A stretch of 64,000 nt of DNA from Acidovorax sp. 106 (GCF_003663825.1 NZ_RCCC01000001.1:310001-374000), one strand, 5' to 3'. Counted from the stretch's first letter, positions 34,530 through 46,429 are shown. A program made the numbers and translations. Notes: generated by a model not told the origin, from the letters alone.

Positions 34530-36449
34530 TCAGGCCGCTGTGGGTGCAGTATCTGCCGCCACAGCGGGTGTACCACCGCTGGAGCCATCGCCACCGGAGG
34601 ACGGGGTGCGGGGAGTCCAGTCCTTCGGAGGGCGGGGCTCCTTGCCTGCCATGATGTCGTCCAATTGCTCACTGTCGATGGTTTCCCAATCCAGCAAAGC
34701 CTTCGCCATGGCATGCATTTTTTCGCTGTGCTCTTCGATCAAGCGGCGGGCCAGGTTGTATTGCTCATCGATGATACGGCGGACCTCACCGTCCACCTTT
34801 TCCATCGTTTGCTCGCTCATGCTGGTCGTCTTGGTCACGGAACGACCCAAGAAGACTTCACCTTCATTTTCGGCATACACCATGGGGCCCAGAGCCTCCG
34901 TCATGCCATAACGGGTCACCATGTCACGTGCAATGTGTGTGGCTCGCTCAAAGTCGTTGCTGGCACCCGTGGTCATCTGGTTCATGAACACCTCTTCCGC
35001 AATACGGCCACCAAACAGCATGCTGATCTGGTTGAGCATGTACTCGCGGTCGTAGCTATAGCGGTCTTGCGCAGGAAGGCTCATGGTCACACCCAGGGCG
35101 CGGCCACGGGGAATGATGGTGACCTTGTGCACAGGGTCGCATTTAGGCAGCAGCTTACCAATCAGTGCATGGCCAGACTCGTGATAAGCCGTATTGCGGC
35201 GTTCTTCCTCAGGCATGACCATGCTCTTACGCTCTGGGCCCATCAAGATTTTGTCCTTGGCCTTCTCGAAGTCCTGCATCTCCACCGTGCGTGCATTGCG
35301 TCGGGCGGCCATCAAGGCGGCTTCGTTGCACAGGTTGGCCAGGTCAGCGCCGCTCATGCCAGGCGTGCCGCGGGCGATGATGCCAGGCGCCACATCTTGC
35401 CCCACCGGAATTTTGCGCATGTGCACATTGAGGATCTGCTCACGGCCCCGGATATCGGGCAACGTCACATACACCTGACGGTCAAAGCGACCGGGGCGCA
35501 GCAAGGCGGCATCCAGAATGTCTGGGCGGTTGGTGGCAGCCACCACGATCACACCAAGGTTGGTTTCAAAACCATCCATCTCCACCAGCATCTGGTTGAG
35601 GGTCTGTTCACGCTCGTCGTTACCACCGCCCAGGCCCGCACCGCGCTGGCGGCCCACCGCGTCAATTTCGTCAATGAAGATGATGCAAGGCGCATTTTTC
35701 TTCGCGTTCTCAAACATGTCGCGCACGCGGGCAGCACCCACGCCCACAAACATTTCCACGAAATCAGAACCAGAGATACTGAAAAACGGTACCTTGGCCT
35801 CGCCAGCAATGGACTTGGCCAACAATGTCTTGCCAGTACCTGGAGGGCCTACCAGCAGCAGACCACGGGGAATGCGCCCACCCAGCTTCTGGAACTTTTG
35901 CGGGTCTTTGAGGAAGTCCACCACTTCCTTGACTTCTTCCTTGGCTTCATCGCAGCCCGCTACATCGGCAAAAGTCACCTGATTGGTGTTTTCGTCCAGC
36001 ATTCGGGCTTTGCTCTTGCCAAAGCTGAAGGCACCGCCCTTGCCACCACCTTGCATCTGGCGCATGAAATAAATCCACACACCAATGAGCAGCAGCATGG
36101 GGCCCCAGCTGACCAGCAAGGTCATGAGCAAGGAGCCTTCTTCACGCGGCTTCACGTCAAACTTGACCTTGTGCTCGATCAGGTCGCCCACCAAGCCACG
36201 GTCCAGCACCGATGCGTTCGTACGGATCTTCCGATCATCGTTGGTGGTGGCGATGATTTCACCGCCACTCAACCCTTCAGGAATCACGGCGCTCTTGATG
36301 CGGTTATTGCGAACCTCATCTAGGAACTCGGAGTACCCGACGGTCGTAGCGCCACCGCTGCCGCGGGTGTCAAACTGTTTGAACACCGTGAACAACACCA
36401 TGGCAATGACCAGCCACACGGCAAATTTCGAAAACCACTGATTGTTCAA
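34530..36449 (-). CDS. ftsH: ATP-dependent zinc metalloprotease FtsH
   Basis: Membrane-anchored AAA+ protease of 639 residues that degrades sigma-32, LpxC and misfolded membrane proteins. Two membrane segments (about 6-24 and 106-127) flank the periplasmic domain; Walker A is VGPPGTGKT, Walker [10 protein letters not shown], the pore motif FVEMFVG and the zinc site HESGH. The C-terminus is a Gly/Ser/Pro/Ala-rich tail. The start is TTG 36449 (MNNQWFSK in the family) with TGGAG upstream. Its substrate LpxC links it to the lpx genes further along. Confidence 0.97.
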   Translation of the reverse strand: MNNQWFSKFAVWLVIAMVLFTVFKQFDTRGSGGATTVGYSEFLDEVRNNRIKSAVIPEGLSGGEIIATTNDDRKIRTNASVLDRGLVGDLIEHKVKFDVKPREEGSLLMTLLVSWGPMLLLIGVWIYFMRQMQGGGKGGAFSFGKSKARMLDENTNQVTFADVAGCDEAKEEVKEVVDFLKDPQKFQKLGGRIPRGLLLVGPPGTGKTLLAKSIAGEAKVPFFSISGSDFVEMFVGVGAARVRDMFENAKKNAPCIIFIDEIDAVGRQRGAGLGGGNDEREQTLNQMLVEMDGFETNLGVIVVAATNRPDILDAALLRPGRFDRQVYVTLPDIRGREQILNVHMRKIPVGQDVAPGIIARGTPGMSGADLANLCNEAALMAARRNARTVEMQDFEKAKDKILMGPERKSMVMPEEERRNTAYHESGHALIGKLLPKCDPVHKVTIIPRGRALGVTMSLPAQDRYSYDREYMLNQISMLFGGRIAEEVFMNQMTTGASNDFERATHIARDMVTRYGMTEALGPMVYAENEGEVFLGRSVTKTTSMSEQTMEKVDGEVRRIIDEQYNLARRLIEEHSEKMHAMAKALLDWETIDSEQLDDIMAGKEPRPPKDWTPRTPSSGGDGSSGGTPAVAADTAPTAA

Positions 36450-36503
36450 GCGGAACTCCAGTTACAAGGGAGAAAAATGGCTACATGCCCATTGAGGCTA
36501 TAG

Positions 36504-36529
36504 CTTTGGGTGATTTTAGGTCTTTCAAG
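36504..36529 (-). promoter_or_regulatory. Possible sigma-32 (heat-shock) promoter of ftsH
   Basis: On the minus strand CTTGAAA is followed 12 bases later by CCCAAAG, near the CTTGAAA / CCCCATnT consensus, about 55-80 bases before the ftsH start. Heat-shock control of ftsH is known elsewhere; the -10 match here is only partial. Confidence 0.4.
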
Positions 36530-36688
36530 CCACAGAGCCAGCCTTATTCCCCCTAGTGCCCATGGACTCCACGGGGGATGGAGGGGTTGTCACAGACCAA
36601 AATTGACTCGCATCAAGAAATTTCACCTCCGAGAGCAGTGCGGGAGCCCCGCAGACTTTAAGCGAACGCCTACGGAACCGCCATCCGA

Positions 36689-37351
36689 TTACGGCTTGGC
36701 CTTCAGCCCCATGCCAACCAGAAAAGTCTCCGACGACTTGTCGCGCGAGGCTTTGGGCTTGAGGGGCTTGACGACTTTGAAGGTCTGTTTGAACAAATTC
36801 ACCAAGTCGCTGTAGCCACTGCCGTGAAACAGCTTGACCACCAAAGCGCCATCAGGCTTCAAATGGGCACAGGCGAACTCCACCGCCAGCTCCACCAAGT
36901 GCGCAATACGGGCAGTGTCGGCAGATTCGATGCCAGAGAGGTTGGGCGCCATGTCTGACACCACGACATCCACCACCCGACCGTCCAGTGCCTGTTCCAG
37001 TTGCGCCAAGACCTCAGGCTCGCGAAAATCGCCGTTCAAGAAGGTCACGCCCTCAATAGGCTCCATGGGCAAGATGTCCAGCGAGATGATGCTGCCATTG
37101 AGCTGCCCTGCAGCCGCCCCCGACGGAGACAGACGACGGCGCACATACTGGCTCCAGGCTCCGGGGGTGGAGCCCAAATCGACCACCGTGTAGCCTGGCT
37201 TGATCAACCCCAGCTGCTCATCAATTTCCTTGAGCTTGTAGGCGGCGCGGGCGCGGTAACCCTCTTTGTGGGCCAACTTGACGTAGGTGTCGTTGACATG
37301 GTCGTTGAGCCATGCCTTGTTGACCTTCTTGCTTTGGGTTTTTACTTTCAT
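36689..37351 (-). CDS. rlmE: 23S rRNA (uridine2552-2'-O)-methyltransferase RlmE
   Basis: Heat-shock-associated FtsJ/RlmE methyltransferase, 220 residues, acting on the 50S A-loop. The SAM site reads [15 protein letters not shown], with the K-D-K-E tetrad represented by K in [17 protein letters not shown] (D) and LVVKLFHG (K). Divergent from yhbY with 32 bases between starts. Confidence 0.96.
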   Translation of the reverse strand: MKVKTQSKKVNKAWLNDHVNDTYVKLAHKEGYRARAAYKLKEIDEQLGLIKPGYTVVDLGSTPGAWSQYVRRRLSPSGAAAGQLNGSIISLDILPMEPIEGVTFLNGDFREPEVLAQLEQALDGRVVDVVVSDMAPNLSGIESADTARIAHLVELAVEFACAHLKPDGALVVKLFHGSGYSDLVNLFKQTFKVVKPLKPKASRDKSSETFLVGMGLKAKP

Positions 37352-37384
37352 TGTGTTTTTCTTCCTGCCTCGATAATACGGCCA
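37349..37384 (+). promoter_or_regulatory. Promoter of yhbY, predicted leaderless
   Basis: GATAAT (37372-37377) matches TATAAT in five of six bases and ends six bases before the ATG at 37384. A start 7 bases beyond the -10 would fall on the ATG itself. TTGTGT (37351-37356, 15-base spacer) or CATTGT (17-base spacer) could be the -35. No Shine-Dalgarno precedes the ATG. Confidence 0.5.
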
Positions 37385-37857
37385 TGCCCCAAATTCAATT
37401 GACTCCCGCAGAGCGCCGGGAACACCGCGCCAATGCCCACCATCTGGACCCTGTGGTCCTCGTCGGTGGAGACGGCATGACCCCTGCGGTCAAAAAAGAA
37501 ATCGACGCGGCGCTCAACGCCCACGGACTGATCAAGGTCCGCGTGTTCGGTGATGACCGGGTCGCTCGCGAACTCATTTACCAAGAAGTGGCGGCAGAAC
37601 TCAATGCCGCCCCGATCCAGCACATCGGCAAACTGCTGGTGCTGTGGCGCCCGATGCCTGCCAAAGAGCGTGCGATCGACGAGGACCGCATGCCAGGCCC
37701 TCGCGATGTGAAGGTGCTCAAGTTCAGCAAACGCGGCGGCCAACGCCCTGAAATCAAGCAGTTGCGCGTTTTAGGCAACCAGCGCTTGACGTCCGGCGGC
37801 CAGATCAAGCGTGCCAAGCCCAAGCAAAAGTCCATCAAAAAGCGCCAGGCTGACTGA
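37384..37857 (+). CDS. yhbY: YhbY-like RNA-binding protein (CRS1/YhbY domain)
   Basis: Ribosome-assembly RNA-binding protein of 157 residues. The CRM domain covers about 1-95, with [23 protein letters not shown] and the [18 protein letters not shown] block; the family's GxxG loop is replaced by DD in this copy (FGDDR), which is common. A basic tail of about 60 residues ([18 protein letters not shown] at the end) extends beyond the usual E. coli-type length. Start ATG 37384. Divergent from rlmE as in other proteobacteria. Confidence 0.9.
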   Translation: MPQIQLTPAERREHRANAHHLDPVVLVGGDGMTPAVKKEIDAALNAHGLIKVRVFGDDRVARELIYQEVAAELNAAPIQHIGKLLVLWRPMPAKERAIDEDRMPGPRDVKVLKFSKRGGQRPEIKQLRVLGNQRLTSGGQIKRAKPKQKSIKKRQAD

Positions 37858-37862
37858 TCCCG

Positions 37863-38612
37863 ATGCCAGGACACGGAGACACCGGGCGCGAACGCCACAT
37901 CATCTGCATGAAATGGGGCAAGAAATACGGCCCCGAGTACGTCAACCGCCTCTACGCCATGGTGCGGCGCCACCTCACTGGCGACTTCCGGTTTGTCTGC
38001 TTGACCGACGATAACACCGGTATCCGAAACGAGGTGCAGTGCCTGCCGATTCCCCCTCTGGATTTGCCGCCCGGCATCCCCGAGCGGGGCTGGACCAAGC
38101 TGGTGACGTTCAGCGCGGACCTGCACGGACTCAAAGGCACGGCGCTGTTCCTGGACGTGGACGTGGTGGTGACCGGCAGCCTGGATGACTTCTTCACCCA
38201 GCCAGGCGAATTTTTGATCATTCACGATTACAAGCGGCCTTGGCGCGTCACGGGCAACTCGTCGGTATACCGCTTTGAACTGGGTGCCCACCCCGACGTA
38301 CTGGAGTACTTTCGCGGTCACTTTGCCGAGATTCGGCAACAGTTTCGCAATGAGCAGGCTTATCTGTCGGATTTTCTGCACAAGCAAGGCAAGTTGCAAT
38401 ACTGGCCTGCCAGCTGGTGCCCCAGCTTTAAATACCACGGCATTCCAGCCTGGCCTACCAACTACTGGAAAGCCCCATTTGTGCCGGCCGATGCACGTGT
38501 GGTGATTTTTCACGGCGAGTGCAACCCACCCGATGCCCTGGCGGGCCGACGCAATCGGCGCTTTCGCTACATACGCCCCGCCACGTGGGTGGCAGAGCAC
38601 TGGAAAGAATAA
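37863..38612 (+). CDS. Predicted glycosyltransferase (GT-A, DxD), function unknown
   Basis: A 249-residue soluble protein. ALFLDVDVVVTGSLDDFF is a nucleotide-sugar DxD motif as in GT8-type enzymes, and the N-terminal IICMKWGKKYGPEYVNRLYAMV plus FRFVCLTDD fit the same fold. VIFHGECNPPDAL near the C-terminus supplies a late His often used as a metal ligand. The start is only 5 bases after yhbY, so it is very likely co-transcribed with it. The acceptor cannot be told from sequence. Confidence 0.7.
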   Translation: MPGHGDTGRERHIICMKWGKKYGPEYVNRLYAMVRRHLTGDFRFVCLTDDNTGIRNEVQCLPIPPLDLPPGIPERGWTKLVTFSADLHGLKGTALFLDVDVVVTGSLDDFFTQPGEFLIIHDYKRPWRVTGNSSVYRFELGAHPDVLEYFRGHFAEIRQQFRNEQAYLSDFLHKQGKLQYWPASWCPSFKYHGIPAWPTNYWKAPFVPADARVVIFHGECNPPDALAGRRNRRFRYIRPATWVAEHWKE

Positions 38613-38620
38613 TCCAGTAC

Positions 38621-38670
38621 CCCACAGCCATAAAAAACCCGCATCCAGCGGGTTTTTTTATGGCTGTGGG
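38621..38670. terminator. Bidirectional terminator, long palindrome
   Basis: CCCACAGCCATAAAAAACCCGC and its reverse complement form a near-perfect stem around ATCCA (written here split: CCCACAGCCAT, AAAAAACCCGC). T-runs occur on both strands, serving the rightward glycosyltransferase gene and the leftward DUF4149 gene. Confidence 0.9.
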
Positions 38671-38720
38671 CTGCGCAATGCCACTGCAAACTGGCCCAGC
38701 AAAAACAGCGCAAACGGTAC

Positions 38721-39185
38721 TCAAGCGCCCTGCGCAGGTCCATCCACGCCATCGACTTCTGACGGCACCAAGGCCTGAGACTTCGGCAGCATGTGCAGCA
38801 AAACCACCAAGGCACACACCCACTGAAGCGCAAACATCACCGACCCCACGCTGTGCCACAGGCGCAAGTCCTGCCGCGCCACAATGCGTGGCGCCACACC
38901 GTACTGGGACAGCAGCGCCAGCAACATGCCACCCACTATAAAAATCATAGCTGCTTGCGCCCATTGGTATTGCGCTACAGACCCCTTTGGCCTAGACACC
39001 AAAAGCAACAGCAAGGTACAGCCGACAGACACCCAGGTCTGTGCGGCAAACAGCTGGGCAGCCATGCCCCCTGCCATGGCAGGCGATGGAAGGTGGGCGA
39101 ACAGCAAAGGCACCACCAACAAGCCAACGGTGGACAGGCTGCCCCACCACAAGGCAGCAGCCAGCAGGGGAATACACCCAGGCAT
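38721..39185 (-). CDS. DUF4149 domain membrane protein
   Basis: A 154-residue integral membrane protein with four hydrophobic segments, starting MPGCIPLLAAALWWGSLSTVGLLVVPLLF. The WWGSL...VVPLLF opening is typical of DUF4149 proteins. It lies 16 bases after greA, as is common in Burkholderiales. A dispersed-repeat copy is read through at 38937-38980 as VAQYQWAQAAMIFIV within the third hydrophobic segment. No function is known. Confidence 0.75.
   Translation of the reverse strand: MPGCIPLLAAALWWGSLSTVGLLVVPLLFAHLPSPAMAGGMAAQLFAAQTWVSVGCTLLLLLVSRPKGSVAQYQWAQAAMIFIVGGMLLALLSQYGVAPRIVARQDLRLWHSVGSVMFALQWVCALVVLLHMLPKSQALVPSEVDGVDGPAQGA
38937..38980 (+). repeat. Dispersed AGCGCTT palindromic repeat inside the DUF4149 gene
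   Basis: TATAAAAATCATAGCTGC then TTGCGC, a spacer and TTGCGCTA. It is antisense to the host gene and translated as AQYQWAQAAMIFIV. Confidence 0.65.
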
Positions 39186-39201
39186 GGTGGTCAATCCCTG
39201 A

Positions 39202-39678
39202 TCACAGGTAGCTGACAGCCACCACCTCATAGCGGCGGATACCGCCAGGGGCTTGCACTTCAGCGGTGTCGCCCTCTTCCTTGCCAATCAATGCACGAGC
39301 AATAGGGCTGGAGATGTTGATCAGCCCCTTCTTCAGATCGGCCTCATCTTCACCCACGATCTGGTACTTCACCAAATCGCCAGACTCTTCGTCTTCCAAT
39401 TCCACCGTAGCGCCAAACACCACTTTGCCGCCGCCATCGACGGCGCTAGGGTCAATCACCTGGGCCACAGAGAGCTTGCCTTCAATCTCCTGAATGCGTC
39501 CTTCTATAAAACCCTGGCGGTCTTTCGCTGCGTCGTAGTCTGCGTTTTCACTCAGGTCGCCCTGGGCACGGGCTTCTGCAATCGCAGTGATCACCGAGGG
39601 GCGCTCCACGGTCTTGAGTCGATGCAGCTCTTCCTTGAGTATTTCAGCGCCGCGCTTGGTAATTGGAATGGTGGCCAT
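39202..39678 (-). CDS. greA: Transcription elongation factor GreA
   Basis: Rescues backtracked RNA polymerase by stimulating transcript cleavage. The 158-residue product starts [18 protein letters not shown]; the coiled coil carries the acidic tip [13 protein letters not shown], and the C-terminal domain ends [18 protein letters not shown]...[11 protein letters not shown]. Followed by the DUF4149 gene; carB lies about 220 bases upstream in the same direction. Confidence 0.97.
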   Translation of the reverse strand: MATIPITKRGAEILKEELHRLKTVERPSVITAIAEARAQGDLSENADYDAAKDRQGFIEGRIQEIEGKLSVAQVIDPSAVDGGGKVVFGATVELEDEESGDLVKYQIVGEDEADLKKGLINISSPIARALIGKEEGDTAEVQAPGGIRRYEVVAVSYL

Positions 39679-39800
39679 TCGTGTCACTCTCCATAAATCA
39701 GGACAACTGCAGCGCCACAGGGCTGCAGCCATTGGGTCGATGTGAGGTCGGTCGGTGCTGCTTCGCAGACACACCGCATTCACGACCCTACAAAAGGAAA

Positions 39801-39824
39801 CCGCCGCACGTTGCCGCGCGGCGG
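39801..39824 (-). terminator. Hairpin between carB and greA
   Basis: CCGCCGC and GCGGCGG form a 7-bp GC stem with a 10-base loop in the 219-base carB-greA gap. No T-run follows, so it may be a weak or Rho-assisted terminator. The rest of the gap shows nothing recognisable. Confidence 0.35.
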
Positions 39825-39897
39825 TGTCTGGTCAGAGGCCGATTATGCCGCTTTTGCGATGGCTCGGGCCACCCTCAAACAAAGCGATCGGGGAGCC

Positions 39898-42800
39898 TCA
39901 AGCCGCCAATTGGGCGTGAAGTTCCTGCACCGAATACACATCGAGCTTGTCGAGGTATTTCATACCCTCCACAGCCGCCTCGGCACCAAAGATGGTGGTG
40001 AAGGTGGTCACGCGGGCCAGCAGTGAGCTGGTGCGGATCGCACGCGAATCGGCGATCGCATTGCGGCGCTCTTCCACCGTGTTGATGACCATGACAATCT
40101 CGTTGTTCTTGATCGCATCCACAATGTGCGGGCGACCTTCGGTCACCTTGTTCACCACGCCCACAGGCACGCCAGCTTCGGCAATCGCAGCGGCAGTGCC
40201 CTTGGTTGCCACCAACTCAAAGCCCAGCGCCACCAGTTGGCGGGCGATGTCGACCGCACGCGGCTTGTCAGCGTTCTTCACCGTGAGGAATACCTTGCCC
40301 GACGTGGGCAGCTTGGTACCCGCGCCGAGCTGGCTCTTCACGAAGGCTTCGCCGAAGGTCTTGCCCACGCCCATGACTTCGCCGGTGGACTTCATCTCGG
40401 GGCCAAGAATCGTGTCCACGCCGGGGAACTTCACGAAGGGGAACACGGCCTCCTTCACGCTGAAGTACGGCGGGGTCACTTCCTTGGTGATGCCCTGCGA
40501 GGCCAGCGTCTGGCCAGCCATGCAGCGTGCAGCAACCTTGGCCAACTGGATACCCGTAGCCTTGCTCACGAAGGGCACCGTGCGCGAGGCGCGCGGGTTC
40601 ACTTCAAGCACGTAGATCACGTCCTTGCCATCAACTTCCTGGATGGCGAACTGCACGTTCATCAGGCCCACCACGCTCAGGCCTTCGGCCATGGCGGCGG
40701 TCTGGCGCTTGATCTCGTCGATGGTCGGCTGCGACAGGTAGTACGGAGGCAGCGAGCAGGCGGAGTCGCCGCTGTGCACGCCAGCCTGCTCAATGTGCTC
40801 CATCACACCGCCAATGAAGGTGACGCCTGCAGAGTCGCGCACGCAGTCCACATCGCACTCGATGGCGTTGGAGAGGAAGCGGTCGAGCAGCACGGGCGAG
40901 TCGTTGCTCACCTTGACGGCCTCGCGCATGTAGCGCTCCAGGTCGCGTTGCTCATGCACGATTTCCATCGCACGGCCACCGAGCACATAGCTGGGGCGCA
41001 CCACCAGGGGGTAGCCCAGGGCGGCGGCTTTTTCCAGGGCCTCGGGCTCGGTACGGGCCGTGGCGTTCGGCGGCTGGCGCAGTCCCAGGTCACCCAGCAG
41101 CTTTTGGAAACGCTCGCGGTCTTCGGCCGCATCGATCATGTCGGGCGTGGTGCCGATGATCGGCACGCCTTCGGCTTCGAGGCCCAGGGCGAGCTTCAAA
41201 GGCGTCTGACCGCCGTACTGCACGATCACGCCGACCGGCTTTTCCTTGTCCACGATCTCCAGCACGTCTTCGAGCGTCACGGGCTCGAAGTACAGGCGGT
41301 CGGAGGTGTCGTAGTCGGTCGAGACGGTCTCAGGGTTGCAGTTGACCATGATCGTTTCATAGCCGTCCTCGCGCATGGCGAGCGCGGCATGCACGCAGCA
41401 GTAGTCAAACTCGATGCCTTGGCCGATGCGGTTAGGACCGCCACCGAGCACCATGATCTTCTTGTTGTTCGTAGGCTCCGACTCACACTCGGCAACACCA
41501 CCATGGGTGGCCACTTCGTAGGTGGAGTACAGGTACGCGGTGTTCGTGGCGAACTCGGCCGCGCAGGTATCCACACGCTTGTACACGGGGCGCACTTTCA
41601 ACGCACGGCGGGCTTCGCGCACGGCCTTCTCCGTGGTCTTGAGCAGCTTGGCCAAGCGACGGTCAGAAAAACCTTTTTGCTTGAGCGTGAGCAGCGTTCC
41701 AGCATCCAGTGCCGCCAGAGCACCATCACCCTTTTCGGCGACCAGCTTGTCGATGTCCAGCTCGATCTTCACGATCTGCTCGATCTGTACCAGGAACCAA
41801 CGGTCGATCTTGGTCAGCTCGAACACTTCGTCCACCGACAAGCCCATGGCGAAGGCATCACCTACATACCAGATGCGCTCAGGGCCAGGCTCTCCCAGTT
41901 CCTTTTCGAGCACTTCGCGGTCCTGGGTCTTTTCGTTCATGCCGTCCACGCCAACTTCCAGGCCGCGCAGGGCTTTTTGGAAGGATTCCTGGAAGGTGCG
42001 ACCCATGGCCATGACTTCACCCACAGACTTCATCTGAGTGGTCAGGCGGCTGTCGGCCGTGGGGAATTTTTCGAACGCGAAACGCGGGATCTTGGTGACC
42101 ACATAGTCGATCGAGGGCTCGAACGACGCGGGCGTGGCGCCGCCCGTGATTTCATTCTTGAGCTCATCGAGCGTGTAGCCCACAGCCAGCTTGGCCGCCA
42201 CCTTGGCGATGGGGAAACCTGTGGCCTTGGAGGCCAGTGCCGACGAACGCGACACACGCGGGTTCATCTCGATCACGACCATGCGGCCGTCCTTAGGGTT
42301 GATCGAGAACTGCACGTTGGAGCCGCCCGTGTCCACGCCGATTTCGCGCAGCACAGCCAGGGACGCATTGCGAAGGACTTGATATTCCTTGTCCGTCAGC
42401 GTCTGGGCAGGGGCCACGGTGATCGAGTCACCCGTGTGCACACCCATAGGGTCCAAGTTTTCAATCGAGCAGATGATGATGCAGTTGTCCGCCTTGTCGC
42501 GCACCACTTCCATCTCGTACTCTTTCCAGCCGAGCAGCGACTCTTCGATCAGCAGCTCGTTGGTGGGCGAAGCTTCCAGGCCGCGCTTGCAGATAGTCTC
42601 GAACTCTTCAGGGTTGTAGGCAATACCACCGCCCGTGCCACCCAGTGTGAAGCTGGGGCGAATCACGGTGGGGAAGCCCACGCTCTTTTGCACGGCCCAG
42701 GCTTCGTCCATGCTGTGGGCAATGCCGGAGCGCGCGGAGCCCAGACCGATCTTGGTCATGGCGTCCTTGAACTTCAGGCGGTCTTCGGCCTTGTCGATGG

Positions 42801-43164
42801 CCTCGGGAGTGGCACCGATGAGCTCGACCTTGTACTTGTCGAGCACGCCGTTGTGCCACAGGTCCAGTGCGCAGTTGAGCGCGGTCTGGCCGCCCATGGT
42901 GGGCAAGATGGCGTCGGGGCGCTCCTTGGCGATGATCTTCTCGACCGTCTGCCATGTGATGGGCTCGATGTAGGTCACGTCGGCCGTGGCCGGGTCGGTC
43001 ATGATCGTCGCGGGGTTGCTGTTGATCAGGATGACCTTGTAGCCCTCTTCGCGCAGGGCCTTGCAGGCCTGTACGCCGGAGTAGTCGAATTCACAGGCCT
43101 GGCCGATGATGATCGGGCCGGCGCCAATGATGAGGATGCTTTTTATGTCGGTACGTTTTGGCAT
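39898..43164 (-). CDS. carB: Carbamoyl-phosphate synthase large subunit
   Basis: Ammonia-handling subunit making carbamoyl phosphate for arginine and pyrimidines, 1088 residues. It starts [26 protein letters not shown]; the two homologous halves each have an ATP-grasp domain, the second starting at [21 protein letters not shown], followed by a C-terminal MGS-like allosteric domain. An in-frame extension upstream lacks homology. Separated from carA by a small unknown gene. Confidence 0.98.
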   Translation of the reverse strand: MPKRTDIKSILIIGAGPIIIGQACEFDYSGVQACKALREEGYKVILINSNPATIMTDPATADVTYIEPITWQTVEKIIAKERPDAILPTMGGQTALNCALDLWHNGVLDKYKVELIGATPEAIDKAEDRLKFKDAMTKIGLGSARSGIAHSMDEAWAVQKSVGFPTVIRPSFTLGGTGGGIAYNPEEFETICKRGLEASPTNELLIEESLLGWKEYEMEVVRDKADNCIIICSIENLDPMGVHTGDSITVAPAQTLTDKEYQVLRNASLAVLREIGVDTGGSNVQFSINPKDGRMVVIEMNPRVSRSSALASKATGFPIAKVAAKLAVGYTLDELKNEITGGATPASFEPSIDYVVTKIPRFAFEKFPTADSRLTTQMKSVGEVMAMGRTFQESFQKALRGLEVGVDGMNEKTQDREVLEKELGEPGPERIWYVGDAFAMGLSVDEVFELTKIDRWFLVQIEQIVKIELDIDKLVAEKGDGALAALDAGTLLTLKQKGFSDRRLAKLLKTTEKAVREARRALKVRPVYKRVDTCAAEFATNTAYLYSTYEVATHGGVAECESEPTNNKKIMVLGGGPNRIGQGIEFDYCCVHAALAMREDGYETIMVNCNPETVSTDYDTSDRLYFEPVTLEDVLEIVDKEKPVGVIVQYGGQTPLKLALGLEAEGVPIIGTTPDMIDAAEDRERFQKLLGDLGLRQPPNATARTEPEALEKAAALGYPLVVRPSYVLGGRAMEIVHEQRDLERYMREAVKVSNDSPVLLDRFLSNAIECDVDCVRDSAGVTFIGGVMEHIEQAGVHSGDSACSLPPYYLSQPTIDEIKRQTAAMAEGLSVVGLMNVQFAIQEVDGKDVIYVLEVNPRASRTVPFVSKATGIQLAKVAARCMAGQTLASQGITKEVTPPYFSVKEAVFPFVKFPGVDTILGPEMKSTGEVMGVGKTFGEAFVKSQLGAGTKLPTSGKVFLTVKNADKPRAVDIARQLVALGFELVATKGTAAAIAEAGVPVGVVNKVTEGRPHIVDAIKNNEIVMVINTVEERRNAIADSRAIRTSSLLARVTTFTTIFGAEAAVEGMKYLDKLDVYSVQELHAQLAA

Positions 43165-43174
43165 AGTGCGTCGA

Positions 43175-43588
43175 TCAGTCGATCGTAGGTTCGGCTGCCT
43201 GGGGGCTGGAGGATGGGGCGGCGGCAATCGCGTCGCGCCGCAGGGTCAGCTTGTCGAGAAGGGCCTGCACACGCTCTGGGGGCAGGTTCTTTTGCATCAG
43301 CTGCAACAGACCATCGCCTTGAATCAGCGGGCGCAGCACTTCGGCTTCGGCCTCATAAAACGTCACATCCCAGTCCTGCATTGCCTCGGCAAACGTGGCG
43401 TCATCCCAGGTTTTGCCCTTGGCCACGAGGGTCACCAACGGCATGGCCTTGTTTTCAATGAACGCCTTTTTGTAGGGCTTTTGCTGCCAACGCTCGGTAA
43501 ACCACTCTTTGTGGGGCGAAGGCAAGGTGAGCACACGCTTGTGGATCGCTTTTTCCAGCGAGGCTGCGGGGAAACTGAACAATTTCAT
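43175..43588 (-). CDS. Conserved protein of unknown function between carA and carB
   Basis: A 137-residue soluble protein starting [30 protein letters not shown]. It contains several Trp/Lys clusters ([15 protein letters not shown]) and a helical C-terminal half ([24 protein letters not shown]) ending in a Ser/Pro tail. No signal peptide, membrane segment or catalytic motif was recognised. It lies 28 bases after carA and 10 bases before carB on the same strand, so it must be co-translated with both carbamoyl-phosphate synthase subunits. Codon use looks like its neighbours. Confidence 0.8.
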   Translation of the reverse strand: MKLFSFPAASLEKAIHKRVLTLPSPHKEWFTERWQQKPYKKAFIENKAMPLVTLVAKGKTWDDATFAEAMQDWDVTFYEAEAEVLRPLIQGDGLLQLMQKNLPPERVQALLDKLTLRRDAIAAAPSSSPQAAEPTID

Positions 43589-43616
43589 GGGGCAGGACCT
43601 TCTCGAAACGAGCTTC

Positions 43617-44789
<1,173 letters not shown>

Positions 44790-44999
44790 TGGGTTCTCCG
44801 GATGGTTACGGTCGCCCGGCGCCTGCAGGCCACTCGCAAGGCGAGTGCCAGTGGCTGCTCTCAGATGGGTTATTGCTTTGGGTGCGGTCGGGCGACGCTG
44901 TTGCGAGAAAAGCCCCCGATTATACCCGCATCGTGTGAAAACCACGATGCAAAATGATGCACCGCAACATGGTTGGCAGACACAGGGCTAAGCGCTCGC
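44790..44999 (-). promoter_or_regulatory. Leader and promoter of the carA operon
   Basis: On the minus strand a perfect TATAAT (44924-44919) preceded by CGGG gives a start near 44912 and a leader of about 120 bases. A hairpin CACTCG-CAAGG-CGAGTG (about 44830-44846) lies in the leader. No -35 of good quality is seen 16-18 bases upstream. Pyrimidine or arginine control is plausible but no operator is recognised. Confidence 0.5.
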
Positions 45000-45779
45000 T
45001 TACGCGGAGCGCATGGCACCGCTGGCATGCAGGCAAATGGCTGCGGCAGCACCCACGTTCAAAGACTCCTCGCCCCCCGGTTGGGCAATGCGGATGCGCA
45101 AGGCGGCCCGGGATTCCAGCGACGCAGCAACGCCCTGCCCTTCGTGCCCCATGACCCAGGCACAAGGCCAGGGCAAGGCCGCTTGGTGCAGATAGCTGCC
45201 GCCATGGGAGCTGGTCACCACCAGCGGCACCTGCAAGGCGTCCAGATCCTGCTCACTCACACCTTCGACCAAACTGAGCGCGAAATGGGCGCCCATGCCC
45301 GCACGCAGCACCTTGGGCGACCACAGGGCCGCGCTGCCCTTGATGGCCAGCACTTGGCGAAAGCCAAAGGCCGAAGCGCTGCGCAAGATGGAGCCCACAT
45401 TGCCCGCGTCCTGCACCCGGTCCAGAACCACCGTGGCAGCGGCAGGGTCCAAGGGCTGTGCCGCTGGCATGTCCCACAAGAACCCCATGCCGGCCGGAGA
45501 CTCCAGCCCGCTGATGTCTTTGAACAAGGCATCGGGAATCACTATTATTTTGATAGCTGCCAGCGCTTTATCGTATTGCCATTGGGGCCAAAAAGACTCT
45601 GAAAATACCGCCATGGAGGGGCGAATGGAGCGGTCCAGCGCCGCGCGGCACAGGTGGTCGCCCTCCAGCCACACGCGGCCTTGTTTGCGGTAGGCCGTGG
45701 TGTCTTGCGCCAGGCGGCGCAAGTCCTTGATCAGGGCGTTGTCACGGGACTGGATGAGGGTGACAGCAGCAGAGGTCAT
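45000..45779 (-). CDS. TrmH/SpoU-family RNA 2'-O-methyltransferase
   Basis: SPOUT-class methyltransferase of 259 residues, probably on rRNA (RlmB- or RsmE-unrelated, TrmH-like). Motif 1 is [13 protein letters not shown], motif 2 GHEGQGVAA, and motif 3, forming the knotted SAM site, [13 protein letters not shown]. An N-terminal substrate-binding domain is present. A dispersed-repeat copy is read through at 45541-45572 (ALAAIKIIV). It overlaps rnhB by 4 bases. The exact target nucleotide cannot be told. Confidence 0.88.
   Translation of the reverse strand: MTSAAVTLIQSRDNALIKDLRRLAQDTTAYRKQGRVWLEGDHLCRAALDRSIRPSMAVFSESFWPQWQYDKALAAIKIIVIPDALFKDISGLESPAGMGFLWDMPAAQPLDPAAATVVLDRVQDAGNVGSILRSASAFGFRQVLAIKGSAALWSPKVLRAGMGAHFALSLVEGVSEQDLDALQVPLVVTSSHGGSYLHQAALPWPCAWVMGHEGQGVAASLESRAALRIRIAQPGGEESLNVGAAAAICLHASGAMRSA
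45541..45580 (+). repeat. Dispersed AGCGCTT palindromic repeat inside the methyltransferase gene
   Basis: ACTATTATTTTGATAGCTGC followed by CAGCGCTTTA; the second palindromic half is lost. It is antisense to the host, which reads it as ALAAIKIIV. Confidence 0.65.
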
Positions 45780-46429
45780 GCGATGGTTTTTTCAGGGAGG
45801 CCCGCCAGCACCTGGGCTACGGGCGCAAACGAGCGGCGGTGGTGGACACAGGCCCCGTGCTCTTTCAAGGCGGCCATGTGCACGGCCGTGCCGTAGCCCT
45901 TGTGCCCTGCAAACCCGTACTCGGGAAATTGCCCATGCACCTCGGCGCACCAGCGGTCACGGTGCACCTTGGCCAAAATGGACGCCGCGGAAATGGATTG
46001 CACCAGCGCATCGCCTTTGACGATGGCCTCCGCCGGGATATCGAGCTGCGGGATGCGGTTGCCGTCCACCAGCACCATCACCGGCTTGAGCCGCAAGCCC
46101 ATGACGGCACGGCGCATGGCCAGCATCGTGGCCTGCAGGATGTTGAGCTGGTCGATCTCTTCCACACTGGCCTGCGCAATGCTGCAGCACAAGGCTTTGG
46201 CACGGATTTCATCGAACAGTTTTTCGCGCCGGGCGGCAGTGAGCTTTTTCGAGTCGGCCAAGCCCGCAATCGGGCGCAGGTCGTCCAGGATGACGGCCGC
46301 CGCCACCACAGGCCCGGCCAACGGGCCGCGCCCAGCCTCATCCACCCCCGCCACCAGCCCGGGCGGGTGCCACGGCAGGCTGGCTTGCTCAGGAAAGGCG
46401 TCAGGATGCGAGGACTTTTTGGATCGCAT
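45776..46429 (-). CDS. rnhB: Ribonuclease HII
   Basis: Removes ribonucleotides from RNA-DNA hybrids. The 217-residue product has the [14 protein letters not shown] active-site loop (D, E), ADSKKLT and [23 protein letters not shown] 46429 overlaps the lpxB end by 29 bases; the lpxB-rnhB order is typical of proteobacteria. Confidence 0.95.
   Translation of the reverse strand: MRSKKSSHPDAFPEQASLPWHPPGLVAGVDEAGRGPLAGPVVAAAVILDDLRPIAGLADSKKLTAARREKLFDEIRAKALCCSIAQASVEEIDQLNILQATMLAMRRAVMGLRLKPVMVLVDGNRIPQLDIPAEAIVKGDALVQSISAASILAKVHRDRWCAEVHGQFPEYGFAGHKGYGTAVHMAALKEHGACVHHRRSFAPVAQVLAGLPEKTIA

Noticed and set aside
40126..43188. A 1020-codon open frame antisense to carB
   Set aside because: High third-position GC on the carB strand keeps the complementary frame open. 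The translation is His/Gly/Gln-rich without domains, whereas carB is unmistakable.
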